From: Rhizobium leguminosarum bv. viciae USDA 2370 | GTDB taxonomy: Bacteria > Pseudomonadota > Alphaproteobacteria > Rhizobiales > Rhizobiaceae | DNA length: 64,000 nt | Assembly: GCF_002008365.1 (NCBI RefSeq) | Contig: NZ_MRDL01000009.1 | Span: forward strand, 62,001-126,000 | Reading direction: 5' to 3' | Shown here: positions 1 to 11,213 of the stretch, one piece after another | Layout: each line of letters opens with the position of its first letter | How positions within the stretch are numbered: position 1 is the first letter of the stretch | The notes under the pieces: generated by a model | The model's input: only the letters and a program-made list of their open reading frames with translations | Databases searched by the model: none | What the model was told of the DNA's origin: nothing | Translations under genes and position numbers: made by a program

Positions 1-237
1 TACCGCCGCCTAGTCGAACGCGCGGTAAGAATGGTGCGGGAGATGCGCCTGGAAACCGGCACTCGCCCCAGCCGCGGAAATTATGTTGCGATGGGGGACC
101 TTGAGATCGCGGCGTTGATGACAGAGGCTGCTGCGAATAACGATGAAGTCGAGGGTGTTCTGCTCAACCTCGCCGGCATGATCCGAGCGCTGAAGATCAT
201 GGTGGATGGGAAGATTGACGTGCGGAAGGGCGATTAA
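1..237 (+). CDS. C-terminal end of an unidentified protein (5' cut by window)
   Basis: The reading frame is open from the first base to a TAA at 235-237, so the gene probably starts outside the window; an internal ATG at 31 would give 68 aa. The visible part is mainly helical and charged, with no motif I recognise. No partner lies within 370 bases downstream. It could equally be a small free-standing gene starting at 31. Confidence 0.4.
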   Translation, partial: YRRLVERAVRMVREMRLETGTRPSRGNYVAMGDLEIAALMTEAAANNDEVEGVLLNLAGMIRALKIMVDGKIDVRKGD

Positions 238-614
238 GCGAGTTGGTGTTGGGATGCCCAAACTCCCGCTTTGTAGAGAACCTGAGTAGATATCATTGCT
301 CCGCGTGACCTGGATCAGTTGGCATCCGCAAATTTGATCGTACATCTCTACATTAACCGTATTCCAACGATCGTGGAGTGCCCTAACTCGGCCGACTCCA
401 TTGTCATGCTCCCTTTAAAAACTCGATGTGTTGCCCACGTCAGGCGATTGCGAACGGTTTTCGCCAAAACAATGATAGCCCGTATCGACGATCTTCGCAG
501 CTTCTCGGTTGATCGCGATGGAGCCTCGGCGAGGAACGCCCAGGTCTGCTCGAGCTGCCGCTTGCCAGCGAAGTTAGTAAAGCTTCGCCGGCTATGTGCG
601 GGTAATACTGTTCG
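238..614. other. Intergenic stretch with no supported gene
   Basis: Short open frames on both strands lack a ribosome binding site and show no family motif. I see no repeat, hairpin or promoter that I could defend here. Confidence 0.5.
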
Positions 615-1040
615 TCAACATTTGCGCATCGCCCGCGCGGACTCGCGTTGCAGCGTTTCCAGCAGATGCAATGCTCGATCAGCTAGGCCCGCCGGAACAA
701 AGATGTGGTCGTGGTGATATGCTGCCACCATGTTGCACGGTATGCCAGCTTCTGCGAGACAGGCAGCAACCCCCGCCGTAAGGCCGACGCCATCGAGCGC
801 AGAATTCACATTGAGGGTGATCTGGCGCATCGCAAGTGAAGTTTCGAACCCCGCTTCGTGCGCCTCTCCTTTCTCAAGGATGACTGTCAAACCTTCTCTT
901 TCGTGAAATGTCCCAATCGGATTCAGATTGTGGACTTTGCTCCCTTCATTGGGTAACGAGCAGAACACATACTCGCCGTCTTCGAGCGAGGGCGTCATAT
1001 TCGACAGCATTTCGAACTTGTCTCGCGACACAATAGTCAT
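615..1040 (-). CDS. ACT-domain protein
   Basis: A 141-aa soluble protein with the pattern of the small ACT-domain family found widely in proteobacteria: a conserved N-terminal segment (LEDGEYVFCSLP near residue 20), then a betaalphabeta region with a GLTAGVAACLAEAGIPCN stretch near residues 86-103. ACT domains bind amino acids or similar ligands; the role of this family is unknown. The start has a good ribosome site (AAAGGAG eight bases upstream). It is divergent from a broken LysR-type regulator, with an inverted repeat between them. The gene looks complete. Confidence 0.8.
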   Translation of the reverse strand: MTIVSRDKFEMLSNMTPSLEDGEYVFCSLPNEGSKVHNLNPIGTFHEREGLTVILEKGEAHEAGFETSLAMRQITLNVNSALDGVGLTAGVAACLAEAGIPCNMVAAYHHDHIFVPAGLADRALHLLETLQRESARAMRKC

Positions 1041-1071
1041 TTTAGCGGTCTCCTTTGCCTATCATCACGAT

Positions 1072-1096
1072 GTCTTAGGTGTTCATTGTCTAAGAC
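1072..1096. promoter_or_regulatory. Inverted repeat between ACT gene and LysR remnant
   Basis: Perfect 7-bp arms GTCTTAG and CTAAGAC are separated by 11 bases. The dyad sits 32 bases upstream of the ACT-domain gene and in the classical position for a LysR-type operator between divergent genes. That the now broken regulator once bound here is inference. Confidence 0.4.
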
Positions 1097-1145
1097 GGGA
1101 ATTGGGCGCGAACAAATGAGATTTCCTTAATTGGCATAAGGCAGA

Positions 1146-1389
1146 TTGACGACGTTAGATCGATTTCAACTTGAGGCACTCGTCGCACTCCTTCGCAGCG
1201 CAAGCTTTGAGCGGGCGGCCAAAATACTTCGGATTACGCCTTCGGCGGTCCCGCAACAGATTAGAGCGCCTGAGGAAAAGGCTGGCGGTCTTGATCGTCC
1301 GCGGTCATCCGTGCCGGCCTACCCAAATTGGAGAGAGGATATCCCGTCACGCCGCACGACACTCACACGACAACGCTGACTCCTTCTGA
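1146..1389 (+). pseudogene. Truncated, frameshifted LysR-family (ArgP/LysG-like) regulator
   Basis: The first frame gives a LysR winged-helix start (FQLEALVALLRSASFERAAK) as in ArgP/LysG regulators of lysine or arginine export. After about residue 40 the homology moves to the +1 frame, where RLAVLIVRGHPCRPTQIGER continues the same domain, and then it stops. Only about 75 of roughly 300 codons remain, so the effector domain is lost. Start is TTG at 1146. No lysE-like exporter is next to it. The gene is dead as a regulator. Confidence 0.7.
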
Positions 1390-1982
1390 GAGGCCGTCCT
1401 CTCCATGCCCTAAGTAATAGCATGTCACCTCGTCTCCGGAGACCATGATTTCTTGCTCGAGGTAGTGATTCCCGACATGGCTACGTATGAAGCAACGGTT
1501 CTGCGCGTTACTCGCTCTTCCCGCAATTGGCGTCATCCGGACATCTTTCGCGATGCGCCCCATAAATCCAACGGTCCGTTACCTCTCGACAGAGCCGGCA
1601 TCCCTTAGCGTCGCGGCAACAGGGTGGCTCCTGCGTCGGGGTCGGAGTAAAAATCACTCATGCGACAATGTTAGGCCGTAAGCCGTCGTCAGGGCCGCAG
1701 ACTATGCCGCCTAAGAGTTCAATTCAGTCGATTACCAGTTCGACCGAAGCAGTTGATCAGCTTTCTGACGGACACATCGGCAACGCAGGCAAGAAGGTGG
1801 GCAAGCCAGGCTTGGACTTTGACGCCGTTTAGATTGGCGATCGTCACGTTGACAGGATGCTCCAAAAAACTGCGCCGCCGATACAACGAGGGGCGCGTTT
1901 GCCTAGGGGCCGGGGCGTTTTGTCGCGCAGGTTCCAATTCAACCGAAGGTCCAGCGTCGTCCCGGCCGTCGCTCGACCGTTG
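1390..1982. other. Region without a recognisable gene
   Basis: One minus-strand frame (1363-1563, 66 aa) overlaps the dead regulator and resembles nothing I know. Another (1719-1937) has plausible composition but no ribosome site or motif. Best read as decayed sequence between the regulator remnant and the PLP enzyme. Confidence 0.4.
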
Positions 1983-2933
1983 TCAGGCATCGGAAAAAAG
2001 CTTCCCGTTCATGTACTTTAGACCGGTGTCGCTCGCGACCGTGACGACCGTCTTACCCTGCCCCAACTCCTTGGCCAAACGAATCGCCGCAGTGACGTTG
2101 AGGCCCGTGGACGTACCGACCAGCAATCCTTCCTCCCGTGCTAATTGGTGACACATAGCGCGTGCTTCCTCTTCCGGAATGCTGCGCGCTTCGTCATAGA
2201 GATCTTGATTGAGCAAAGGCGGAACGAAGCCTACCCCTATCCCCTCGACGTGGTGGGTTCCGGCCCAACCTTTCGATATGACGGGTGAAGAGGCCGGCTC
2301 CAGAACCACGATCCGAACCGTCGCTGAGCGCGACTTCAGAATCCTTGCCACGCCCATTGTCATTCCGGCCACACCAACTGCGCCACAGAAGGCGTCGATA
2401 CCGTCTGGAAATTGTTTGACCAACTCATGGCCGATTTCCTCATAGCCAATCAAGGCGTCACGGTTGTTAAACTGGTCCGAATAATAGCAGTCCGACCGGT
2501 TGGAGACCTCCTGGGCGTGACGGATCATAGACGGAATTAGATCGGCCGAGATTTCGCCGGACGGGCTGTGGATCAGATCAACGGTTGCGCCAAAGCTGCG
2601 CATGGTACGCAACTTCTCCATGGCAAAGGCGTTGGAAGAAGCCACAATGAAATGATAGCCTTTCACTGCGCAAATGAAGGCGAGCGAGGACCCAGTGCTT
2701 CCCCCACTCGCCTCGACTACTGTCATTCCTGGCTTCAAATCTCCGCGGCGCTCAGCCTCTTCTATGATGGATTTTGCCATGCGGTCTTTATACGAGCCTG
2801 TCGGGTTGAAATACTCGAGCTTCACAAAGACTTGAGCGCTCCCGTCCGGTACGACGCGACGCAGGCGTATGACCGGTGTATTGCCAATAGCGTTGAGCGC
2901 TGACTCGACGGGGGGCGGGGGGCTCAGTTGCAT
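1983..2933 (-). CDS. Cysteine synthase-like PLP-dependent enzyme
   Basis: A 316-aa fold-type II PLP enzyme of the CysK/CysM family (usual length 300-330 aa). SYKDR at residues 47-51 carries the lysine expected to form the Schiff base. EASGGSTGSS at 74-83 occupies the substrate-loop position (usually TSGNTG), and VGTSTG near residue 277 matches the PLP phosphate-binding turn. The loop change from TSGNTG to ASGGSTG suggests a substrate other than O-acetylserine, but this is inference. The gene stands alone, so it is not part of an evident sulfur operon. It may make cysteine or a related beta-substituted amino acid. Confidence 0.75.
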   Translation of the reverse strand: MQLSPPPPVESALNAIGNTPVIRLRRVVPDGSAQVFVKLEYFNPTGSYKDRMAKSIIEEAERRGDLKPGMTVVEASGGSTGSSLAFICAVKGYHFIVASSNAFAMEKLRTMRSFGATVDLIHSPSGEISADLIPSMIRHAQEVSNRSDCYYSDQFNNRDALIGYEEIGHELVKQFPDGIDAFCGAVGVAGMTMGVARILKSRSATVRIVVLEPASSPVISKGWAGTHHVEGIGVGFVPPLLNQDLYDEARSIPEEEARAMCHQLAREEGLLVGTSTGLNVTAAIRLAKELGQGKTVVTVASDTGLKYMNGKLFSDA

Positions 2934-3322
2934 GTTTTATTTGTCCTTCCGGTTGATCGTCTAGCGTCTATTGGGCAAGCCACCCGGGTGAACCGCGTGT
3001 TGAGCTTTCGATGGGCGTCAAACCGATGCAAAACACCCAACGAGATCATACAGCGGATTCCCACGAAGTTTCCCAAGAGACTGCTGAACCTTGGAATCGA
3101 GCTGCACGCGATGATGCCTAATTTGCGAGCGGAAGAACTGCGCCAGCCACGCCATTCCCCTTGAAGAGTCAGCTGGTTGTCGAACATCACAGCCGAGGTT
3201 CCCTGCCCCTACTCTTGAAAACTGTGCCCGAGTTGAACAGCTTCCCATTGAAGCGCGACCCGTGAGTTGCTGCACCCACCTTCCTTGAGAAGTAGAGCCG
3301 TGGAAAAAGCTGTTCAACGATG
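2934..3322. other. Spacer with no supported gene
   Basis: Overlapping frames on both strands (for example 3018-3341 minus) have no ribosome site or family signature. No terminator or repeat is evident. Confidence 0.4.
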
Positions 3323-3556
3323 TCAGCGCGGCGCATCGCATATCTTTTCTAGAATCCCTAGAGCGGATGCAGTCCTTCGGATCCTCGACGCGTCGAAATC
3401 CGCGTCATTCTCCAGAGCCGTCACCTCTGCCACAGTCAGACCAGTGGTTTCTGCGACGTCGTCCAGCGAATAGCCGCGAGCCAGGCGAGCTTCTGCAAGC
3501 AGAGCGCCAACGGACGGGGCAACTGGGGGTTTCGCAATCTTCGAGACCATGTTCAT
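3323..3556 (-). CDS. Small helix-turn-helix protein
   Basis: A 77-aa protein with an XRE/Cro-like helix-turn-helix: GALLAEARLARGYSLDDVAE, a recognition-helix region TGLTVAEVTALEN, then a short tail. The frame stays open to 4030, but that extension is proline/arginine rich without family character. The ATG at 3556 has a GGAG site 11 bases upstream and begins exactly at the domain. Such single-domain proteins usually act as repressors or antitoxin-like regulators; no partner gene is adjacent. Confidence 0.6.
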   Translation of the reverse strand: MNMVSKIAKPPVAPSVGALLAEARLARGYSLDDVAETTGLTVAEVTALENDADFDASRIRRTASALGILEKICDAPR

Positions 3557-4047
3557 GTCGATTAAGGCTCCTTTTGGCAGCCGGAAAACGTGCATCCGTT
3601 TTCTAGTTCCACCGCTGCCGACCGCGTCCGGCAACGGACAGTTTCTTCGAATTCCGCGGGCGCACTTTCTATCAGTTTGTGCAGCGGAGTACAGGTCTGA
3701 CGCGATGAAGGGCGGACAACCCTTGCGTAGCAGCCGACGAGAGGTAGTAGGGAAGCTCGTAGGGAGTGATGCACTGATCATTCCCAAGCGGAGAACGATG
3801 GACAAACAATTCGAGAGTTGCCTCGGCGCGATACGCTCATGGCCCGCAGATTCGGCCAGAGCCTGTGAGAAACCTGCCGGGCGCTGTTGATCGGCCGTCG
3901 TCTTGAAGAGATCGCCTGAGAACGGCGCATGGGGATCAAGCGCAGCAGCCTGAGAGCTCAAGGGTCCGTCATCTTTAAGGATTTGAGGAACGTCGAGCGC
4001 CCGAAAAGAGGATGCGGGCAAAGCCCGCATCCTGTGTGGCGTTCGCC
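3557..4047. other. Spacer between the HTH gene and the sugar-binding protein gene
   Basis: Only the open-frame extension of the HTH gene and shadow frames occur here. Just downstream of the binding-protein gene (about 4010-4032) a short GC-rich dyad could act as its terminator, but it lacks a clear T-run. Confidence 0.35.
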
Positions 4048-4977
4048 TCAGTTCTTGGTGACGAAGTCCTTGACGTTAGCAGGCGTGACGAGCTGGAAGG
4101 GAATGTAGACCTTCTTTTCGATCTTCTCGCCCTTGGCGAGCTTGAGCGCTGCATCGAGCGAGCCCTTGCCCTGGCCGGCGGCATCCTGGAACACCGTGAC
4201 GTCGAGATCACCCGCCTGCATGGCGGCAAGCGCGTCCTGCGTGGCGTCGACACCGCCGACGACGACCTTGGTCATATCCTTGCCGGCCGCCTTCAGCGCC
4301 TGGATGGCGCCGATCGCCATTTCGTCGTTGTTGGAGATCACGGCGTCGAATTCAATGCCGCTGGAGAGCCAGTTGGTCATCAGGTCGGCGCCCTGGGTGC
4401 GGTCCCAGTTGGCGGTCTGCTCTTCGACGATCTCCAGACCCTTGCATTCATCCGTCTTGATGACGTCATGGATGTCCTGCGTCCGCATGCGCGCAGCCTG
4501 GTTGGAAAGCTCGCCCATGATGACGACGGCCTTGCCCTTGCCGCCGAGAATACGGCAGATTTCCTTGGTTTCCAGCGTGCCGGATTCCAGCTCGTTGGAA
4601 GCAACGAAGGCCTGATTGTCCGGCAGCGTGTCGACGTTGACCGGTTCACGGTTGACATAGACAAGCGGAATACCAGCATCGGCCGCGAGCTTCGACATTG
4701 CCGTGGTCGCATCGGTATCGACAGGGTTGACGATGATTGCATCGACCTTGGAGGCGATGAAATTCTGGATCTGGCTCTGCTGCTTGGAAACGTCGTTTTG
4801 TGCGTCTTCGACCTGCAGCGTCACGCCGCTCAGTGTCTTTGCATAATCAGTCATGCCGTTGCGCAGAACGGTCAGGAAATTGTCGTCGAATTTCGCCATC
4901 GAGACGCCGACCGTTTCTGCGTGAGCGGCCGTCGACAGGACGAGCGCCATCGCGGTGCCCAGGATAAACTTTTTCAT
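4048..4977 (-). CDS. Periplasmic sugar-binding protein, rhizopine/inositol (MocB-like) type
   Basis: A 309-aa solute-binding protein of the ribose/RbsB group (Peripla_BP_4). It opens with a signal peptide (MKKFILGTAMALVLSTAAHA, cleavage after AHA), then GVSMAKFDDNFLTVLRNGM and an IIVNPVDTDA segment typical of inositol- and rhizopine-binding proteins such as MocB. The upstream extension of the frame to 5052 is rejected because GGAGGAAG lies just before the ATG at 4977. No ATPase or permease gene is near, so it is an orphan that must borrow a transporter, or be a relic of a moc-like locus. The ligand assignment is inference from family resemblance. Confidence 0.75.
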   Translation of the reverse strand: MKKFILGTAMALVLSTAAHAETVGVSMAKFDDNFLTVLRNGMTDYAKTLSGVTLQVEDAQNDVSKQQSQIQNFIASKVDAIIVNPVDTDATTAMSKLAADAGIPLVYVNREPVNVDTLPDNQAFVASNELESGTLETKEICRILGGKGKAVVIMGELSNQAARMRTQDIHDVIKTDECKGLEIVEEQTANWDRTQGADLMTNWLSSGIEFDAVISNNDEMAIGAIQALKAAGKDMTKVVVGGVDATQDALAAMQAGDLDVTVFQDAAGQGKGSLDAALKLAKGEKIEKKVYIPFQLVTPANVKDFVTKN

Positions 4978-5946
4978 TTTCACTTCCTCCACAAAGCGGT
5001 GCCCGGCTGCACCCTCCTCACGCCGGGTTTTCAGCACGCTGGCCGAAAACAATTACCAGGGCCGCCAGAAAAAGGCCGAACATCTCCATAAGATATCAAG
5101 ACCATCTCGATGCTGACGACTAGCCTCTCCTTCGCCGCTACGTTGACTCGCGCGAACCCCAAATTTTTTGGTGCCTGATTTGATGACTTAAGTGCGCAGT
5201 CTTCAACAGCGCCAATGTCGAGCGTCTTTCACAGATGGCACCACAATGGTGCAAAGCCGACACATGCCATATTGTCCAATCTCTTCGTCAGCTCTCGCGT
5301 GATCGCGAGGCAACATGACGCAGTTTTGATAAGCTTCTATCTATTTCACTTTGAGGTCCATTCATCGTTGTTTGTGAAGTCTCTCATTCTTGAAAGAATC
5401 GTCGTCGTGAATGAGAGAACCCCATCCGTCCCCGGATTTTTTCAGGAATATCGAACCCGATGGCAGGAGAGATTAACAAGAGCGGCGCCGCCGCAATGGA
5501 CCGGGCAGTCGCTGAACTGGGCCGGTCGAGGCGGCAACTCTACACTCGCCCTCGCAGACCTCCTGGCTCCGGCGCAGACCTCTCCGGAGAGGTCGTTGGC
5601 GACGACATGTCATCTGCACTTGTCGATGCAATTTTATTTCATGACCATGTCGCTGGCCATAGATTGTGCAAATACACGAGGGGTAAAAACGATCATGGCC
5701 CGAATTCTCAACCGAATGCTGATGGCCGTACCCCTGCCATGGGGACCCTGTCAGCGTCAGCGTCCGACTCCTTGAATCGACGGTCGACTTCCGCGCGTTC
5801 CTCTCTGCGGCCGCGTTAAGCTCCGAGAAGAAGTGATGCATTGAGACAGCAAACTCTACAAATGCGATCGGCGACGACCGCGGGCGTTAGTGCACAGATC
5901 TGGAATTGAACGGATGGGGATCTTTGAAACGGCTGATCATGCCGAG
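4978..5946. other. Long gene-poor stretch
   Basis: Frames at 5215-5775 (+) and 5473-5841 (-) overlap each other and lack motif or ribosome site. I take the region as non-coding or decayed. No clear repeat or tRNA is seen. Confidence 0.4.
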
Positions 5947-6142
5947 GGTGCCTTGCGGCGGACGAATTTCGGGCGTGCGCAGTCAAGCATGCGATTGAGA
6001 ACGGCGCAGCCGATGGCGCCTTCGGTCTGCTGACCAGGCCGCGACCTCGCCCGCAGACGCCGCCCGATGATGGACTTTTATCGCCCGATTGCCGTTTCGA
6101 CCAGCGAGCGTTTGCGTAGCCGTTAGAGAGTTGCCATTTCAC
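5947..6142 (-). pseudogene. IS5-family transposase, C-terminal fragment
   Basis: The minus strand, read in one frame, gives KRSLVETAIGR, a stop, then IIGRRLRARSRPGQQTEG and IGCAVLNRMLDCARPKFV. This is the C-terminal signature of IS5-type transposases (YKAIIGxRLRAR...AIGxxVLNRM). An in-frame TAA replaces the expected tyrosine codon, and the preceding WQLSNGY segment lies in another frame. Only about 65 codons remain. Confidence 0.6.
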
Positions 6143-7077
6143 GCGGCCGCCAAAGACACGAAATGCGATATATATAGAAATATATCCAATAATATATTCC
6201 ATACTCACGGGTTTCTCGCAATAGAGAGTAAGATATGCCAAATTGGAAACGATATACTTTGCAATATATCCGACGCATCTATTGCGTTGCTTGCCATTTT
6301 CATCAAGTGTCCTGTTATGATGAGTTACGACAGTGCAACAGGAAGATTCTTTCCCATGAATGCTGAAATCTTGCCGGCGACGTCATCGTCGGGAGGCTTG
6401 CACAAGGAGCACGACGACATGGATCACCAAAAGAAATCAGACAAGCGCCTTGGCTACTCGCATCTGCGGTTGGCAACCATCGACGGCGTGTCGCTGCCTG
6501 GTCTACAATTGTCACTCGACCGGCAGGAGGGCTCTGCGTCGACGAAGAAGACCTTTTTCGAACAATTGCTCCTGGATTTTGCTTTCGGTTGCTACCTATT
6601 TTATCCGATCCAGCTGTATGAACATCCCGCAACGAGCGAGAGGACGACAAAGGCGCTAAACCGTTAAGTGAATTGGGAGAATTTGGACCGGCCGCCACGT
6701 TCCTCCTTTGAAATCCACGTCTATCGAGTTTCCATATTCCAGGATGGAAGCATCGGCTCAGTCGCCAACGCTTGCAAACTCCAACAACAGGTCGGCGAGC
6801 GGATGGAGGATAATCATGGACGACCTTGATACGACGCAAGCAAAGGACGGCTCGGGCACACAGGCTTCAACAGGTGTGAACCAGCACGGCAGGAACATCG
6901 GAAGATGGTATGAAAGTCTATCGGGAACCCGACCGTTAAACGGTACCCGCAAGGCGCAGTTCAAATCTTGCTGCTGGCATCAAATACGCTGACAACGCGC
7001 GCTCGCCTGCCAAAATCAAGGAAATTTGACGCGCAGGGTTCGCCCATCAAATTTACTGCAGAAAGGAACCGTTCTCC
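6143..7077. other. AT-rich gene-poor segment
   Basis: 6160-6320 is clearly richer in A and T than its surroundings (runs such as ATATATAGAAATATATCC), which suggests foreign or non-coding DNA. The 6089-6667 plus-strand frame crosses it but shows no family motif. The segment also contains one copy of a 54-bp repeat (6477-6530). Confidence 0.4.
6477..6530. repeat. 54-bp dispersed repeat, copy A
   Basis: Same orientation and same length as 19643-19696, with only a few mismatches; the last 20 bases are identical (TTGTCACTCGACCGGCAGGA is shared). In the other copy it abuts the break point of an ISL3 transposase remnant, so it may be debris of one mobile element. Confidence 0.6.
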
Positions 7078-7788
7078 GTGTCATTTTGTTCTTCGAAACG
7101 CATTCGCATCGCCGCACTTGCAGCGACTGCCATCGTCCTGGGCACCCAGATCGCAATTGCGCAAGAACCGTCTATAGGGTCTCAGTGGCTGAACTCGCCG
7201 ACATCTCGAGTGGAAGCGCTTGCGGTCCTTCAGACCTTGAATGCCAATCTCCTGAGTAACGCCAGTGCTACGTTGACCCTTGATCGCTGGTGCGCCGCGC
7301 ACAAGCTCGCACCGGAAGGTTCTAAGATTGTAGCTCAGCGTGTGGGCGGGCAAGACAAGCCGGCCGATGAGCACATCCGTGAACTTCTGACCGTCGGACC
7401 CGGTGAGCTGATCGCTTATCGCCGCGTCCGCCTGGTCTGCGGCGACCGCGTCTTGTCGGAAGCCGACAATTGGTATGTACCCGCAAAATTAACTGCAGAG
7501 ATGAATCAGGCTTTGAAGACCAGCGATATCGCGTTTGGCAGAGCCGTTCAGGCTCTTAATTTCACTCGCACAAACCTGTCTGCCAAGTTGCTCTGGTCCC
7601 CTCTATCCGAAGGCTGGGACATGGAGGGCTTAACAGCGCATGAAACAAGTTCCCTCAGCCAGCCGCCGTTCCTGCTCGAACATCGTGCCGTACTGAAACT
7701 TCGAGACGGCACGCCTTTTAGCGCCTTGGTCGAAAGCTACACGGACAAAATACTAGACTTTCCAGTTCCGCGCCTGCTTTCTCAATAG
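7078..7788 (+). CDS. Exported protein with chorismate-lyase (UbiC)-like domain
   Basis: A 236-aa protein starting at GTG 7078 with GAAAGGA nine bases upstream. Residues 1-28 form a signal peptide (ending IAIAQ). The rest follows the UbiC/UTRA-like pattern: RVRLVCGDRVLSEADNWYVP near residues 119-138, then SDIAFGRAVQALNFTR, and a C-terminal strand EHRAVLKLRDGTPFSALVESYT. UbiC removes pyruvate from chorismate in the cytoplasm, so an exported relative probably does something else. It ends 226 bases before the thiamine riboswitch and is not part of that operon. Function unknown. Confidence 0.65.
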   Translation: MSFCSSKRIRIAALAATAIVLGTQIAIAQEPSIGSQWLNSPTSRVEALAVLQTLNANLLSNASATLTLDRWCAAHKLAPEGSKIVAQRVGGQDKPADEHIRELLTVGPGELIAYRRVRLVCGDRVLSEADNWYVPAKLTAEMNQALKTSDIAFGRAVQALNFTRTNLSAKLLWSPLSEGWDMEGLTAHETSSLSQPPFLLEHRAVLKLRDGTPFSALVESYTDKILDFPVPRLLSQ

Positions 7789-8014
7789 CGCTTCGGTACT
7801 CAGCATACTTGCTGAACTGCGCGGGATAAAAATCGACAGCCACTGCATGCGACAAAAGCGCCTGCCTTGCGGAAGCGTGCCGGTCGGGCGACTGACTTGT
7901 CGATTCGTTTGATCGCGGCGACCAAGCACGATAGCCTGAGTGTAACCTGACCCCAAGCCGTCGCAGATTGTCGCTTGACAGTCCCCTCGGCAAGCCTCTA
8001 CCCTTTTTGGCATT

Positions 8015-10040
<2,026 letters not shown>

Positions 10041-10041
10041 G

Positions 10042-11016
10042 ATGCGTGTTCTTGTCAAAGGGGCCGGCGTTGCCGGCCTGACGGTGGCGCATGAACTGCG
10101 CGCTCGAGATGCCGAGGTCACTGTGCTCGATCCATATGACGGTTTCCTGCGTGCTGCTTCGTGGCTCGCGGGCGGAATGTTGGCGCCCTGGTGCGAGCGG
10201 GAGAGTGCTGATGTTGCGGTACTCATGCGCGGTCTCACCGCCGCCGACAAATGGGAGGCAATTGTGCCGGGAGAGGTGCGACGAAACGGAACGCTCGTGG
10301 TCGCCTCGGCTCGCGATCTTGGTGAACTGCGACGCTTTGCCTGCCGCACGACGGGTTATGAATGGCTGGAAGAGCCGGCGATCGCGGCGCTGGAACCCTC
10401 CCTTGCCGGGCGGTTCCGGCACGGGCTGTTCTTTCGCCGCGAAGCCCATCTCGATCCCCGGCGAGTTTTGACTCTGCTGCGCACCAAGCTGACGGTTCAG
10501 GGGGTCACCTTCGTGGGCGAGAGCTCGCATGAGGAGAGCTTCGACAGTGTCGTCGATTGCACGGGCGCTGCGCAGATCGGCGAGGCCAAGGAGTTACGCG
10601 GCGTCCGCGGCGAAATGCTTTACCTTAAAAGCTTTGACGTGGATCTCTCCCGGCCGGTCCGCCTGCTCCATCCGCGTTTCCCCGTCTACATCGTCCCGCG
10701 TGGAGACGGTCTGTTCATGGTCGGCGCGACGATGATCGAGACGGAATTCGACGGGCCTATTGTCGCCCGTTCACTGATGGAACTGCTCAACGCTGCATAC
10801 ACGCTATTTCCGGCCTTTGCCGATGCAACCATAATCGAAACGGGTGTCGGAATCCGCCCAGCCTTTCCGGACAATCTTCCACGTGCAAGCCATCAGGGAA
10901 AGGTGATCTCGCTCAACGGCCTCTACCGTCACGGCTTTCTGCTCGCGCCAGCCATGGCGGCCGAGGCGGCTGAACTTGTCTTCAACCAACATACCACGGG
11001 AAGGAATGCCTCATGA
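10042..11016 (+). CDS. thiO: Glycine oxidase ThiO
   Basis: A 324-aa FAD-dependent amine oxidase (DAO fold) that turns glycine into the iminoacetate needed for the thiazole ring. The N-terminus shows the dinucleotide fold VKGAGVAGLTVAHEL and an acidic strand end VTVLDPY. A C-terminal FAD-binding stretch (GVGIRPAFPDNLPR, then NGLYRHGFLLAP) is present. Length is a little short for the family (about 330-370) but both ends look complete. Its last four bases overlap the thiS start (ATGA), implying coupled translation. Confidence 0.93.
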   Translation: MRVLVKGAGVAGLTVAHELRARDAEVTVLDPYDGFLRAASWLAGGMLAPWCERESADVAVLMRGLTAADKWEAIVPGEVRRNGTLVVASARDLGELRRFACRTTGYEWLEEPAIAALEPSLAGRFRHGLFFRREAHLDPRRVLTLLRTKLTVQGVTFVGESSHEESFDSVVDCTGAAQIGEAKELRGVRGEMLYLKSFDVDLSRPVRLLHPRFPVYIVPRGDGLFMVGATMIETEFDGPIVARSLMELLNAAYTLFPAFADATIIETGVGIRPAFPDNLPRASHQGKVISLNGLYRHGFLLAPAMAAEAAELVFNQHTTGRNAS

Positions 11017-11210
11017 AAGTGATCGTTAATGGCGAGGCCCAGGATGTCGCGGCTGAGACGCTGTCGGAGCTTTTAGTCCTGATGGAATACGAGGGTGACT
11101 GGCTGGCGACAGCCGTCAACGGTGAGCTGGTCCATCGCGAAGACCGGTTCAATCGTTCGCTCAACGACAATGACAGGATCGAAATCCTGTCGCCGATGCA
11201 AGGAGGCTGA
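11013..11210 (+). CDS. thiS: Sulfur carrier protein ThiS
   Basis: A 65-aa ubiquitin-like protein ending in the required Gly-Gly (MQGG). The C-terminal thiocarboxylate donates sulfur to the thiazole. Beta-grasp features VIVNGEAQDV and AVNGELVHRE are visible. It overlaps thiO by four bases and precedes thiG by three bases. No ThiF adenylating enzyme is present here, so that step must be supplied from elsewhere in the genome. Confidence 0.95.
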   Translation: MKVIVNGEAQDVAAETLSELLVLMEYEGDWLATAVNGELVHREDRFNRSLNDNDRIEILSPMQGG

Positions 11211-11213
11211 CGG

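Noticed and set aside
4012..5091. 359-aa plus-strand frame opposite the MocB-like gene
   Set aside because: The binding protein on the minus strand has signal peptide, ribosome site and family motifs; the plus frame has none.
5233..5252. Possible -24/-12 element (TGGCACCACAATGGTGC)
   Set aside because: The second box does not keep GC at the required ten-base distance, and no gene follows in a suitable position.
6089..6667. 192-aa plus-strand open frame across the AT-rich segment
   Set aside because: It overlaps the IS5 remnant and the 54-bp repeat, has no ribosome site, and its composition changes along its length.
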